Shown here piece after piece: positions 1 through 12,049 of a stretch of DNA of 64,000 nucleotides (position 1 is the first letter of the stretch; every line of letters starts with the position of its first letter). Location: NCBI GenBank assembly GCA_036362985.1, contig JAYGXS010000001.1, positions 41,440,787 to 41,504,786 on the forward strand, written 5' to 3'. The translations under genes and the position numbers were made by a program. Under the pieces are notes generated by a model that saw nothing but the letters and a program-made list of their open reading frames with translations, ran no database searches and was not told the origin of the DNA. The stretch is from Ligula intestinalis (lineage: Eukaryota; Platyhelminthes; Cestoda; Diphyllobothriidea; Diphyllobothriidae).

Positions 1-1503
1 GGCCTCACGTAGTAAAAAAGACAGTTTGGCTTTCGGCTAATTCATTTTGTAAGGCAGAACGGCAACTGAGTTTCAGTTGCAGCTGAAGAAGAAAACCGTA
101 CAATGTTATAGCGACCCTTGGCTGCCGAGTACTGATGCCCGTGGGCTACTACAACCACATGTATACAACTGCCTGCATAGAGGCACATGCACATGGCCGC
201 AAAAACCCTATGCCCTCTCGCTGTTGCTTGAGCTTCGTTTTTCAACACCAGCGTCTCTTATTGTCAGTCGATGCAGTTGACCTATAGAGATATGTCGAGC
301 AGATAGGTAATGTTGAGCGCAGAGGGAGAGAGAGGCTTGATAAACAGTACAGGCAGAGAGGCGCTCGGAATCGGCTCCCACCCACAAAGGAAGGCACTTT
401 CCCTTTTTTTCTCTCTCGCTCTCCCTCTCTTTGCTCCAGCACTCACCGCCAACTGGCTGCCAGATTGGCGGCTCGTCTGTTATGCCTTAACGAGAGTGCT
501 CCAAGCCGAGATTGGAAAAAAAACAACGAAGAGGCATGAGAAGGCACAGAAGTCATCCTTTGTGATGTTCCGCTCTGGCCGTATAAACAGTTGCGGTAGC
601 ATGGCTGCTGGAAGTCGGGCATCCCGCACATGGCATGAAAAGGCACGTGTGGGACTTCAAGCGGAATGTGATGAATAAAAGAATCGCCTAGCCTGTGGAT
701 AGGGAAGTTTAGCAAAGGTACCGTTTAGCTTGGCAATGGATCTCCTGAAGAGGTGTCAGTGCCATTTCTTATGGTGTACATCATTTTTAAATAATTTCCG
801 AAATGCATCCCAGAAGAGGTAGCTCACACCATTAGTCAGAGGAATCTGGAGAGGAAGATTTAGTAGCTGATTGACGATAAATAAGTTAAATGACACATCA
901 GACCTTTCACGGTCTGTATATAATTTTTCATAGTATTTTACATGGACCACACCAGCCTTTGCCGGGAAATTTAGTCACAGTGATGATTTTACTCCTCACC
1001 AATTTGGTATTTGGATCATTCTATCATTGTAAGAGGACAAACCTGAAAACATAGTGTTAGTTTAATTAGCTATCGTGTTTTTTACACTAAAACAGGCGGT
1101 AGGAGTCCTACACACAGCTCGGGAAATGCTGATCCAGCTAAATTTAGCATTCGAGTTAAATTTAAAGGCAAAATCGCCGTATCAATCACAGTATCTCAAA
1201 AGTTATTCAATCATATCAGCAATAAGTATTTCCAGGTTATAGGACAGCTACTCCTCTATAATGATGGCGCCTGCGAGCTTGCTAACTTTATTGAAGCATT
1301 GTTTATCCAGAAGAACTTTGAAAAAGGTAAAGGCAACAAGATTCACAAAATTAAATGAATTCGTAGAGCACCGTGACATTTTATTCACCTCGGTAAGGTC
1401 TTTGGCTATTTAGAAGACAAAGTCTAGCGTCTAATTACAAAGCGACATAACGGTTGAAAATTGATAGATAAACAAAGCACGAGCTGCCGATACAGGCGAA
1501 CGT
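1..1503. other. Unassigned intergenic sequence
   Basis: No domain, splice-site-bounded exon or RNA gene is recognisable. Short ORFs of 60-120 codons on both strands overlap each other and lack protein-like composition. A CT-rich stretch lies near 395-440. Confidence 0.4.
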
Positions 1504-1806
1504 GCGAGTCCCAGGAAGTAAGAAAGAAGTGGATGTAATCGATGGGGCAAGAATTTTATTCACCTGGCGTTTTCAACATCCGTCACGGACGCAGCATCAG
1601 AGACGATAGCAGAAACGGATAATTCATACAAAGGGACGTGTAATAGTAATAGGAAAGCGTCACTACGCCACTGTCGAGGGAACCGTTAATTACCACAAGT
1701 ATGCAGTAGCATACTGCTCCTGCCTGTGTATGAATCAGTCGTTTCTGCTGGTGTCTCTGGCGGAGTTCGAAACGTCAGACGAACAAAATACTTGTCCCAG
1801 CGATTA
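1504..1806. repeat. Inverted-arm interspersed repeat, copy 1
   Basis: Two arms of roughly 85-100 bp (about 1536-1635 and 1721-1806) are imperfect reverse complements around an unrelated spacer of about 85 bp. The shared arm text includes gggacaagtattttgttc-like sequence, then a gacgtttcga block, then cagagac.ccagcagaaac. A second copy with the same layout lies at 21191-21570, so this is a repeat family and not a chance hairpin. Read outward, each arm contains a tctctgatg...gaaa(a)cg block resembling a hammerhead core. No ORF is present. It may be a foldback or MITE-like element or a Penelope-derived end pair; the class is not certain. Confidence 0.6.
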
Positions 1807-1989
1807 AATATATAGATTTGAAAAGTATACTCCTCAAAGCATGCGATGTTAGTCTGCGATGCAGGTGCGCATAGTGAGGGGGAAAGGAATGCGGGGACAG
1901 ATATCAAAGCAAGCCAATTCAGTTTACAGAGACAGTCTGTCGAGCCTGATTAAAAGGTCAAAAGACAGTGAAGCAGTCCTTTATCAATC

Positions 1990-2165
1990 CTCAGCATGAC
2001 AATCCGAGCTTGATCACGTGATCCAGTTGCTTCCAACGATCTGACTGTCTTATCCGCATTGCAACAGTTTCTGTAAAGCGCAGGAGACGCCCAGTCATCG
2101 CCCGAAGTATGACGCTTAAATACACTCATTGCTTCCACCGTAAGGTTAATGTCCACCAAGTGCTC
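1990..2165. repeat. Interspersed repeat fragment, pair member A
   Basis: This stretch aligns by eye in the same orientation with 59175-59335. Shared blocks include a gatca(c/t)(g/a)tgatccag motif, ttctg/tccgcattgca, and cgcccgaagta(t/c)gac. Identity is roughly 70-75% with small gaps. The minus-strand reading frame of 1950-2381 runs through it but shows no domain I recognise. It is an old dispersed repeat of unknown class. Confidence 0.5.
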
Positions 2166-2399
2166 TCTGATTGAACTCTTGGGTATCTTTTTTTCCACCC
2201 TAAGGAGCCACTTCAACCGACCGAGTTGCCAACTGTCGTCGCGTGCGCCTAATGCATTTACACCCGCAACTACATGTAAACTCATAAATACAGCTGGATG
2301 TGGCGTGCATAGGCAGAATGCTTTTAGATGATCTAACTGCGCAATGCACGCCCGTATCTCAAACCAATAACTCATGCTCATGTTTCAGCCTTCTAGGTC

Positions 2400-4380
2400 A
2401 TTACATGTTAAGACAATTTTTCTTGTCCTATTAGTGTGTGTGTTAGTTCGACCATCGCAAGCAAAGACTCTTCAGACCGCCAAGGTGTATCAGAACCAGG
2501 AAGTTATTTTAGAGCTTTTAGTCACAAAATGTAGGGACCTCCTGCATCATTAAAAAAACACAGAAAACGCAACGGGAAGGAAGTGTACAGAGGAAGAAAC
2601 TTTAACTGCTTTTAGGAATAGGGAATGCATAAAAGAACAGTAAAAAGGATGACAGACGCTGTTTTAATAAACCCGTTGCTGAAAAACGTTTGTTCAGCTG
2701 CATTTGAAAATAGAAGAAGAGATTTAATCATCTAAGAAACATAAGAGTCAAAGGGATTCACGAAAAATCACGTTTATTTTAAGCCACAGCAGCATATATG
2801 ACTTTAAGATGGCTCTAACCAAATAAGCTACCAACACAAGACAACAGAGTACAGAATGGTTCTGACTCCTTATGACTTAGATTATTATAAGAAATCCGAT
2901 GTGTACTTACACTATGAAAACGTGCTGAAAATGTAAACTTGTAAATCTGCCAAGTTAGAGAATAAGGTGACCATCCACTGGATTTAGGTTCGATTACATT
3001 TCTGCTTTTTAGGATGACCTTGAGGAAAACCCTCCTCAATAGACAACAGAAAGATACATTTTTGGGATCAGCAACTATGTAGTATCACGCTCATGTATGT
3101 ACATTTTCTAATGTTTCCACTTTACTGGAATACGGCGGACTTGGAAAGATGGAGTCTAGTAGAAATTGCATAAGTCGGTAAAAGTAGCTTATGTAGCCCC
3201 ACTCGTATACGCCTAGTCCCAGCATTTTTTCCTGCAAAATGGTGGTTATAGCGTTTTGTGGAGTGGGGAAATAGGATAGGCAGAGACGTAAATTTTTAGC
3301 AGTAAGTGTAATGCGAAAAAATGTAGTTGAAGTTGCTTCCCGCGGCCGCTGGGAGCAGGTTGTTCTGCATGTAAATTGAAGGTGTGCGCGGTGCTTCGTG
3401 CCGCGGATTATACTAATCTAACTCCAAAATGGTAAGTTGGACCCCAGGTAAGTTGAAGTAGATGACCTCCTAACCACCATTTAAATTTTCCGGGAAATTC
3501 AAGAAACCTGCAATTGGATGATAAGGCTTTTCCGCAATAAGTCAAATTATAATACAGATTCGGACAATCTACAGATATAAATCAACAACACTTCTAAATA
3601 CAGTACAAGAAAAATGCATTTAGGGTTTATCAAAGTATATTTCACTGCGTGTCCTAATTCCCCGCCCGTAAAACCTGATAAGCACCGTTTTCGTGGGAAA
3701 ACATGCAGGTTGTAGGGATAAATGAGTGGGGCATCATAAGCTACTGTTGCCCGCTCACCTTGCGTGCTTAAGACATTATTCGCCATAAACGGAACACAGC
3801 TCCTCCATCAAGAATTTACATCTTTGTTGTCCAAACACCAGGTGGGACACTTCGTGCCTTTTTGATTTATTTTATGCAAACAGTCCTTCGTTAGTTAGTC
3901 GATTATTAGCGGCTGCAATGGTAGCCACAAACTTTTGATTTTCTCTTTTCAAAATGTTTTGAAGGCTGACCAAAAGAACCTTATTTTGGGTCCCATGTCT
4001 CTCTAACTTTCGTTTTTTTCCAATTTCCCCAATGTTAAGTAATTGAGTTCAATGAACCAGCTGCAAATACTGAAGATTATCTTATTAAATTAGAAAACTT
4101 AAAGTTTAATCTCTGATTTAGTAATGTCGATCTATTGAGTTAGCCCATTTACAGTGCTCAAACGCGGATACTCAGCTTCCTACAAAAGTCCTTATCAATG
4201 GAGATCTATCTGGAATACGATGAGAGATAAAGTTTTGCTTACCACTGCAAAAATCTTACCACATCCACTGTTTCGAATGAGACAGGGCTTTTTGTTTCCT
4301 GTTAAGCCTGTGGGTTTTGTTGCCTTTGGGAACTCGATCACTCCGACAGCATGCCATACAAGTTCTACATTTTCTGCAAA
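2400..4380. other. Unassigned intergenic sequence
   Basis: I see no gene, transposon domain or strong repeat here. Composition is AT-leaning and the longest ORFs (under 90 codons) look random. Confidence 0.4.
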
Positions 4381-4422
4381 TATTCCCATTCTTAAGTTGA
4401 GAAGTTAAGTTGGCAAACCTAT

Positions 4423-4444
4423 GTTTTCAGCAAATCATCATCAG
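4423..4444 (-). ncRNA. Hammerhead-like core at Penelope element 3' end
   Basis: Read on the minus strand the sequence is cctgatga followed by a 9-base segment and then gaaaac. Penelope-like elements are known to carry minimal hammerhead ribozymes in their terminal repeats, and this one lies directly downstream of the GIY-YIG remnant in the same orientation. Helix II would be very weak here, so activity is doubtful. Confidence 0.4.
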
Positions 4445-4617
4445 GCCAGAACATTTGCAGGGTAATTAAAAAAACTGTACAGTTGGACCGGGTTAAATAG
4501 TGTGGTTTTATTACAATTCATCTTTTACGCGTCGCCCGCATGGCGAGGTCGGCGTGTAGAGGTTCCTGCGTTGGGGGAGGGGAAGGGGAGGTAATTGGGT
4601 TAGGTTTTGGGGGTTGA

Positions 4618-5262
4618 TCAGAGGGCAGATGCATGGAGGGATAATCGCTTTTCTTTGCGCACAGCGAACGGTGGGGGCAAAATGCGATCGCCACCTGGCG
4701 TCGGGGTAGGCCACGGAAGTGCAAGGGCTTCTGTCAGCTTCGTTTGACAACACAACACCGGATTCGCCAGCCATATAGCCACTGCTTTGGCTTTTGCAAG
4801 CGCCCGTTGGCGTAGGTCCTTGGAAAAGTTGGCTGGTGTCCGGTAGACAGCCTGAACGGCTTCGTTAGTATCGACTCGATCATTCGTATCGACAAGATGT
4901 GCGAGAACAGAACTCGAGATCGATCTAGTTTCACCTTTACTCAACCAGGCCGTTATGTGTTCACGCACCCTCTTTTCCAGGCGCCTCGTTGTTCGGCCTA
5001 TTTATCCTGCTCCACAGGAGCAATTGAAAAAGTAAATACACACAGGTGTGGCCTTCAACGGGAGTCGGTCTCTACCTCCTAATCGTAAGAGGGAAAAGTT
5101 CGTGAAGAACACTCGTAAGTTCGCCACGGGAAAGCGCTTGCGATTGCGGTCCTTAGACGCCGTCTGACCAGCTCGCTTGTTGCATCGCCTAAGAAAGACA
5201 GTCTTATGAACACCTCTTTGTTTTCTGCGATTACTTTTTCGAATAAGTAAGACGGACAGCAA
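4618..5262 (-). pseudogene. Penelope-like element, GIY-YIG endonuclease region (decayed)
   Basis: The minus strand encodes the C-terminal endonuclease part of a Penelope-like retroelement. Residues read CSCGAG, then a stop where the tyrosine of the GIY-YIG signature is expected, then IGRTTRRLEKRVREH and ITAWLSKGE. Downstream comes a stretch typical of these elements (SSSVLAHLVDT, YRTPANFSKDLRQRALA, AEAVAI-like, LANPVLC). GIY-YIG endonucleases nick DNA to prime reverse transcription. The frame is broken by the TAA at the active-site tyrosine (about 4999-5001) and by a likely shift near the end. No reverse transcriptase is visible upstream, so the copy is 5'-truncated. A hammerhead-like core sits just 3' of it at 4423-4444 on the same strand. 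Confidence 0.8.
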
Positions 5263-5894
5263 AGGAACAAAAATAAGGAAGGAGAGAGAAAAGACTGCTT
5301 CTTACAAAAATTCACAGACAGTTGCTTCGGTAGTCTGACCATTTTTATTACTTCCTCGTCTTTTTCCAACAAAATGATCGACAAATGCTTACTTTTTCTC
5401 TGCGCAAAAACCAGTCTTATCTCAGACCAATTAGGCGAAATTTGCTGCATTCCGGGGAAAAGGGCAAATCATAAACGTCCCCGTTTGGGGCATAACTGCG
5501 ATGCATAATCGATCCTCGTGCACGCACCTTCCAAAGGACCAAGTCGAGTGGGTCAGCTAGGTAGTTTGCGCCCACTTCTGAAGATTCTGTGGCATAAGTT
5601 TGCGTTGAGACGATCACTTGTTATCTTTATGGCCATCTTCCTTCCCTCAAACTGTCCAAATGCGGTGCCGAGATAAGCATCGGTGACTGGCGTCCACTCA
5701 GCAGCAGCAGCAGCAGCCCATAAACACCAGCGCGGCTTGATAAGTGCTGAAAGCGGCAAGCAACTGGTCATCGCGCAGCGCCACCTGCCGACTCACCGTC
5801 ACCCGCTAACTGGTCACTGCAGTGGCTAGAAACGTCATTATTTCTGACCTGCACATTCTTATTCTTTACTAAAAATAGGCAGAACAGGGAGGGC

Positions 5895-5906
5895 GGGGGG
5901 GGGGGG
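5895..5906. repeat. Poly-G tract (12 G)
   Basis: Uninterrupted G run following gggc. It is one of several such tracts in the window (29917, 33166, 51625, 59077 and 59109). Confidence 0.9.
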
Positions 5907-7972
5907 TTGCATGGGGTTCCACTTCCCTGCAGCCGTATTAATTCAATCATGTGTGTGTATCAGCCCTTATCGCAGTTTTAGGCACAGCGCGATGCATTAG
6001 CTTGCTGTATGCACTTGTGTGTTGCTGCTGCGGACGAGGGCCGTAGTACCTGAAAGGTGGACGGTAACGGAAGCGCGCAAAGGACTCGGGGAGAAAGGGT
6101 GGAATCTGTCTAATAGGCAGGGGGTCGCTACTGGCAGGCATGCTGCATTTACGTATCTCCTGGCAAAATGAGCATGGCTCAGAGTCCACATTAGTCGCAG
6201 GGGAAAAGACCCGGTTTCTAGTCCTCCTTTAAGCTTCAGGCGTGGCTGCTAGGTTGCAAGTGAAGTCATTACCCATCGTCTCCTCCCACAGGTTGGTTGA
6301 TCTAAACCAATTCGAATATAAAGCTCAAGTGTTTTATGAAAGTTTACTGAAAGGTTCAGCTAGCTTTTGAACGGCTTATTTGGAAAAAATGGCGAAAACT
6401 GAACATAACTCACAAAAGGCGAGAGGCCGATCACATATAGATTTCTGTTGGGAAATATGAATCTCACATCTTGGCACTGATTGTTTTATGATATTTCCTA
6501 CATACAAATCTATCCTGCCGCCCAAATGCCGTAACACACTTTCCATCGAGCAGTGGGCCTGTTTTGCGATCCTGGCTGACCACAAAGCTCGAGTTCACTT
6601 TGAATGCTTTTGGGACTGAAAAACAGTGGTTATTTAAGAGATTTTGCTTTCAGATGTTTTTTTTAACGGTACCGTTTGAGTTATAATGAATGTCAGACAT
6701 ACCTCTCACACCGCTTTTTTGCCGTAGCCTAAACAGAAAATACAAATATGCATTTCAGACGAGGTGCAAACGACGCGGCCTCATTTCGAGGAAGTTTGGT
6801 CAGGCTTGTCCAAGACAATTCAGTATATCGACAGTAGTAAGTAGAAGACTTCTACCTCATTGGCCTTGCCACTTTCTTCCAAATACCGTATCTGGTTCTT
6901 GGATTATTAGACTAAACTATGCTCTTGCATGGCTACCTTCGAACTTTTCAATATACTGACAAAAGTCAAAAGTCAACTTCCGACAGTCCACACGCACTTT
7001 TAACGTTTATATTCCAAGTTTATTTTGAAACCTTTGTCTGGTGGACTGTTATCTATTTGAATTTCTTTATAATCCCAAAGGATAATATAATGGATCAATT
7101 AGAGATATAACTTATTAAATTAAACCTGTACAGGACAGAAACAGTCATAGACGCAGAACCAAGAATTTGATTGATCCAACATTTTGGCTTAGCTCTCGAC
7201 CAAATAATCAGAGTCAGCGACAAAGTAAAGCATAATATACCCAGTGATGTGGCATTTAAATGATACAGTAGATACGCAAACGAAAACCCGTAAAAGGTAG
7301 TAGTTCGAGTATTCCTCGCAGGTGTTTATAACTTCTACGATTTCAATTTTTTCGTCACATTAAAGTTGAGTGCGAGTTCACGGCCAGTTTTGGTGATGAG
7401 TGGAAAAACTACCCGGCCCTCTGAATTAGAGGTGCTACCAAGGGAGCAGTGTATCCCAGCGCATTCCCCACATGAATAATCATTCCATCCAATAAAAATC
7501 AGTATGTGTCCGTTTATGGACTGTGGTTCAGAAAATCACGACTTTCGCAGAGCGCAACTCGTGAAGTTTTCGTATCGTGTAGGAATTTCAGACTCCCTAA
7601 AATTGATGGTATCACGTCTGACCGAGAAGTTGGCTTGCTTTTTCCTTATTGTTTATGCGTGTTCAGTAACTCGCGTCCAGAATAGTCTGTCACTTTCACT
7701 GACGTAGTAGTACGAACCGCAACCGCACCAAATTTCGGCTTATCAACTGCTTCCCGGAACCGGTATTTTTTGTCTGTATCGGACAAATTAGTATCGCTTG
7801 AAAACTTCAGGAATTAATACAGAGCCCCGCGCAGTCATCTCCAGGTTAGCGCCACTTACATTAATTAGCTACTACTATCTAAGACTGTTACTTGTTCCGT
7901 TGCTTTTTTCGCCGAAGATTAAATCCTCTACGAGATCTAGAGCTCGAAAAAAATAATGCCAAGCTCGAGCAG

Positions 7973-8008
7973 TCTTCTTCTTCTTTTTCTTCTTCTTCTT
8001 CTTCTTTC
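7973..8008. repeat. (TTC)n microsatellite
   Basis: A run of TTC/CTT units with a few T insertions, seen directly in the sequence. Confidence 0.9.
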
Positions 8009-10204
8009 CTATTCAATATCCTGTAAAGCACTTACGAACCTCACATCCAATGACTGCATTTAGTGCAAGAAACTGCCTTCAACCGTCCTGTAGCGAAGAA
8101 TATTCTCTGTGATTGGCTACTTAAAACAAGGTTTCTGGTTAAGATTAGCTTCTAATATCTGATCGAACTGTCTGAAGAAACATCGACAAAGAAACAATGA
8201 CAGAGCAAATCAGTAGATCGGAATTTGTACGAAATACCTCGAATAAACTAAACTAGGGAATTAAAATTTTGTGGAACCGGCTAGTATTGGGGAGAAGGAA
8301 GTGAATAGAATTTGGATTAACGAGTTTGTTTTTAATGTAATATTGGCTTCCATGGCTTTAAGAGATTGATCTTGCCAATATTTTTTCCGAGAAGCCAAGA
8401 AGAAGATAGCATGAAAAGGGTGGTAGGTTTATCCCTTAAAGAATTTTTTTAGACTGCGCTCGTACAGTGTCCTTATAGTATTCGACCAAAAACTGCTTAG
8501 AAGCCTATAAAAAGTGCGCTATGGATGACTCGATAAGCTGACCCGTCCAACCGTGACACTTGTTTTCATTGAAATGACGTGAGTTCGCGCAGCTGTCGAG
8601 GATCTAATGTGTATAAAACAGGGTAACAAAAACCGTCCCAGCAGGACTCACCTTTGAACAGTGGACCTGATAACTTCACAGTTCAAGATGTCCTCTGAAT
8701 CCTTTTCTTAAATATGACCAAAAAATTTTTGCGCATGCAAAACCCAAAAAATCGTGTGGGTGACCTCGAAGTGGGTTTTACTCGGGTGAATATTACCCGC
8801 AGACGCTTGCTACAGCGGACAAAATTTGATACTCTGAAATGAAAATTGTTTGACTGAAAATCAACCCCAATGCTTGGCACACTACTCCCTCCCAAATTCA
8901 TCAATCAGCCCCTCCCTGCATTGACATGGGACCGATGGAGAATACGTAGGTGGGGAGAGAGGGAGAGGAAGGGGCAAAATTAGGACATGAGTCGTTGTGG
9001 TGGGGCACAAGGCTGATTGTCTAATGCGTCTGAACATCTCTGCGATTACGACAGTAAGTTGGGTTCTACCATACAGGAGATGGAGAGACAGACGTCTAAG
9101 GAAAAGCTCTGTCGAATCAAACTAAAGTTAGCAATGAGTCTCCCCCAGCGACACAGTCGACTTCTGAGGGGGGGAGGAAATTGATGGATAGACGAATGGT
9201 TTGGGGTGGGTGGTGCAACGACGCAAGGCGACATGAACAAGGCCAGCAGCAATGCGGTCGAAACAGTAAAAAAAAACACAATGAACTGCAAGCAAGAACA
9301 GCATCTGTGAGCCAACTTGCTCATTAACAGAACATCATTTTGAGACAAAACTCAGTCCATGTAAAGTAGGTGATGGGTTTGAGAATCCAAAATGATACAA
9401 CTTCTAGATTTTTGAGATTTATTTAGAGTTAAAGCGTCGGTTTCGGCCCTTCTGATAGCACAGAGATAGTATGCTTGGTTGAGATTGTAGGATTCACACT
9501 ATTTATTATTATAGTTCAGTCATCGCGGATGTCGAGGTTCACCACTATCCTACATGGCACTTATGCAGAAGCTTGTGCATAGGAAAACAGACTCACACTC
9601 CCGCCCCCATTTTGTCCCGACTGCAAGACAAAGTCAAAAAGATCGGGAGTGCATGTGGGCGCAGACGCGATCCGTCTACGCGTACCACGCGCACGATATC
9701 GTCCTCAATTCACGTGGATCAGGCTACAACGGTGAGTCTTGAACGTCAATTCAGAGCGAGTCCCACGGCAGTCTGATCACCATTCCTAACAGAGATTGAA
9801 CTAATTCGGCAGCTGACAGTCTTCAGAACTACGACGGATACCTTATCGTGTTAGATTCCTACGCATCAGATTTCATCTAGTTGCTGGGGGTGCTGACTTG
9901 CAATGTGGATGAATTTCTCGAGATCGGCTTTGCGTTATCTTATACTTCTACTGTTCCAGTAGCCTGCCCGATCTTGCAAGTCAACTGGTGATGAGTTTGA
10001 ACTCAATGCTTGACATGTCACCAGCCTCTGTCCAACGCGTTTCACGAAACTGTACGATAGACAGATAAGAATGAACACAGATTGGGAATAGATCCAAGCA
10101 GGCGTGTTATGCGGCTGTGCTCTCCGACTGGTTAGATGAACCTGCAGCGCAGTCCGTGTTTTGGTGGGGGTCATTTTTGCATAGCTGTGGAGTAAGAGAG
10201 GCCT

Positions 10205-12030
10205 GAACGATGGTTTTTTCACGGTTTCTCGTGCACGCGCACATGACCGTATAGATCAATGCGGTGTCTGAATGCTCTGGTACAATGCGGGCAGGGAAGC
10301 GTCGTGTGACGAATGCAAACAGGAGTTTCAGGTACTGACTCTCCAGTCACGATGTGATGGATGCAGAGATAACCGGCCAGGTCGATGCGTCAGTGCAGTG
10401 GCAATGCGGACAAGTTGGGCCTGTGTTTGCGGTAGCGGTGACAGTTGTGGCAGCCGTGTGGATGATGATTTTGTTTGAGGAGTGGTTGCAGTTGTTGTTC
10501 GTGCCCGAAAAGCCTTACGATTGCATTCAGACTCATCATGTTCGGCGACAGAGAGCCGGTCATGAGCTGCGGTATCACAGTGATGGGTTGCGGAAGGTGT
10601 GAATTCGGCGAAGTTGGTATTGATGGTAGCGCTGTGTACCATGCGAGTTAAAGCAAATAAGTAAGTAGGACTGTGGATCCGGAGGCAGCTGAGGTGAAAA
10701 GGATTGGACTTCCTCGCCTTGCTTCCGTAGACTATCCACGCCTCCCACTCTTATAGGAGCGTGGTCAAGATGACTGCTCTGTAAAGCTGCAATTTCTTGT
10801 TTAGGCGGAGGTTACGCCGATTGGAAAATGAACAAAGTAGTCGTTCGAGGATTCGACCGGCTTCCGAAAGTCGATTGGCGGCTTCTTAGTTGATCTTGAG
10901 GTCTTTTGAGATTTTATTGCCCAGGTACGCCAATTTTTCAGTGACGTTAATGTCGGTGCCAGGTACTATGACCCTGCTTTCGTCATAAGCATCCGAAGAT
11001 AACAACTGATGCTTGAACAATATTTTCTCCTTTGCTGATTCTGTATACTTCGCCACTAGTATGATTTGTTTGGGGGCATTGCAGGCGTAATCATCCGCGA
11101 ACAGAGGTCATGGATACTGTACTCGGACGCTCGCTTAGTTGCCTGCATAGGCCGAGTAATGAAAATGTGTTCATCATGTCAGCAGTATTGTCAATTCTAG
11201 GCCGCTCCTCATGGTTGGCGTTTATCCTACTTGATACAGCGAAGGCCTAAAGGCCTACACCATTGTACATGATGGGTGTCATCACCCCCAGCTGCCTAAA
11301 CTACTCTGTACATCTGAATTTTAGCGCAATTCTCCAGAGTTCATCGCGGTTTGTTATGTCGTGGGCCTTAGTCGGATCCACGAAGACGGAGTCAAGGCTG
11401 ACCCTTATTTATTAAAAATTGGTTGTATTTGGCCAGGGTGGCCATCTCAATGACTAAAATTTCAACGAAGCCAAATTAACTTTTGGAGGAAGTCTTTGCT
11501 CTTAATGCATGCGCAGGCGAGTAAGTAGGACGCGAGCAAACATTCCGTCTGTGGTTCTAACGGAGCTGCTGGCTCTTCTTAGGTTTGCACATTTTGGTGA
11601 TATGACGTTAGTGAAGTCCTAGGAGATTTGTCCTTATCTCCACACCTCCCGAACTAATGAAGTGAGCTACTTCATGATCGGTGTGTCCTCATATGTGTAC
11701 ATTTCAGTTAGAATGGAGTTAGAGGTGGATTCTTTGCCATCAGCAAGTTAGTAAGAACTTTTATTGTTTCTTATAGCGAGTGGGAAATGTTCACATCTAC
11801 CATGAGGCCTAGTTGAGGAAATCTGTTGATTGCATAGTTAGATATTGTCGACGTTTTATTGGGGAATTTTCTGAAGCACTCAATCCGAGGTTCCAGAATT
11901 TTTGATTTTTCTGTGAATAGGATTTTTTCGTCCGAACCGAGGAACGAAGCGATTTGATGGCATGGACGTAAGAGATAAACCTTGGTGGATGCGTAGAATT
12001 TAATCATTTTAGTGCTATTTGCGCACACCT
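10205..12030 (-). pseudogene. RTE-like non-LTR retrotransposon pol, 5'-truncated and decayed
   Basis: The minus strand retains a long part of an RTE-like LINE polyprotein. In order, from high to low coordinates: the pre-RT linker (FTEKSKILEPR, TSTISNYAINRFPQL, 12028-11771); degraded RT fingers (LTSLVREVWR, GMFARVLLTRLR); the motif-A region (VDPTKAHDITNRDELWRIA, near 11385); the catalytic FADD box (about 11087-11103); the thumb (EKLAYLGNKISKDL, NRLSEAGRILERLL, LNKKLQLYRAVILTTLL); then FHLSCLR near 10690. After an internal deletion the tail ends with a near-perfect C2H2 finger, CPHCTRAFRHRIDLYGHVRV, near 10290-10225. Several stops and frameshifts show it is dead. The endonuclease domain was not found, so the copy is probably 5'-truncated near 12040. 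Fragments of the same family lie at 61215-62060. Confidence 0.82.
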
Positions 12031-12049
12031 CTTCAGCTCAGTGAGTCTT

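Larger units (their letters stand above)
5460..10200. other. Unassigned intergenic stretch with simple repeats
   Basis: No gene or transposon domain is recognisable over this stretch. It contains a 12-base G run (5895-5906), a short GCA/CAG run near 5700-5717, and a TTC-rich microsatellite (7973-8008). The ORFs present are below 105 codons, mostly overlapping on both strands. Confidence 0.4.

Noticed and set aside
10272..10602. Plus-strand ORFs over the RTE tail
   Set aside because: Shadows of the minus-strand LINE tail with the zinc finger.
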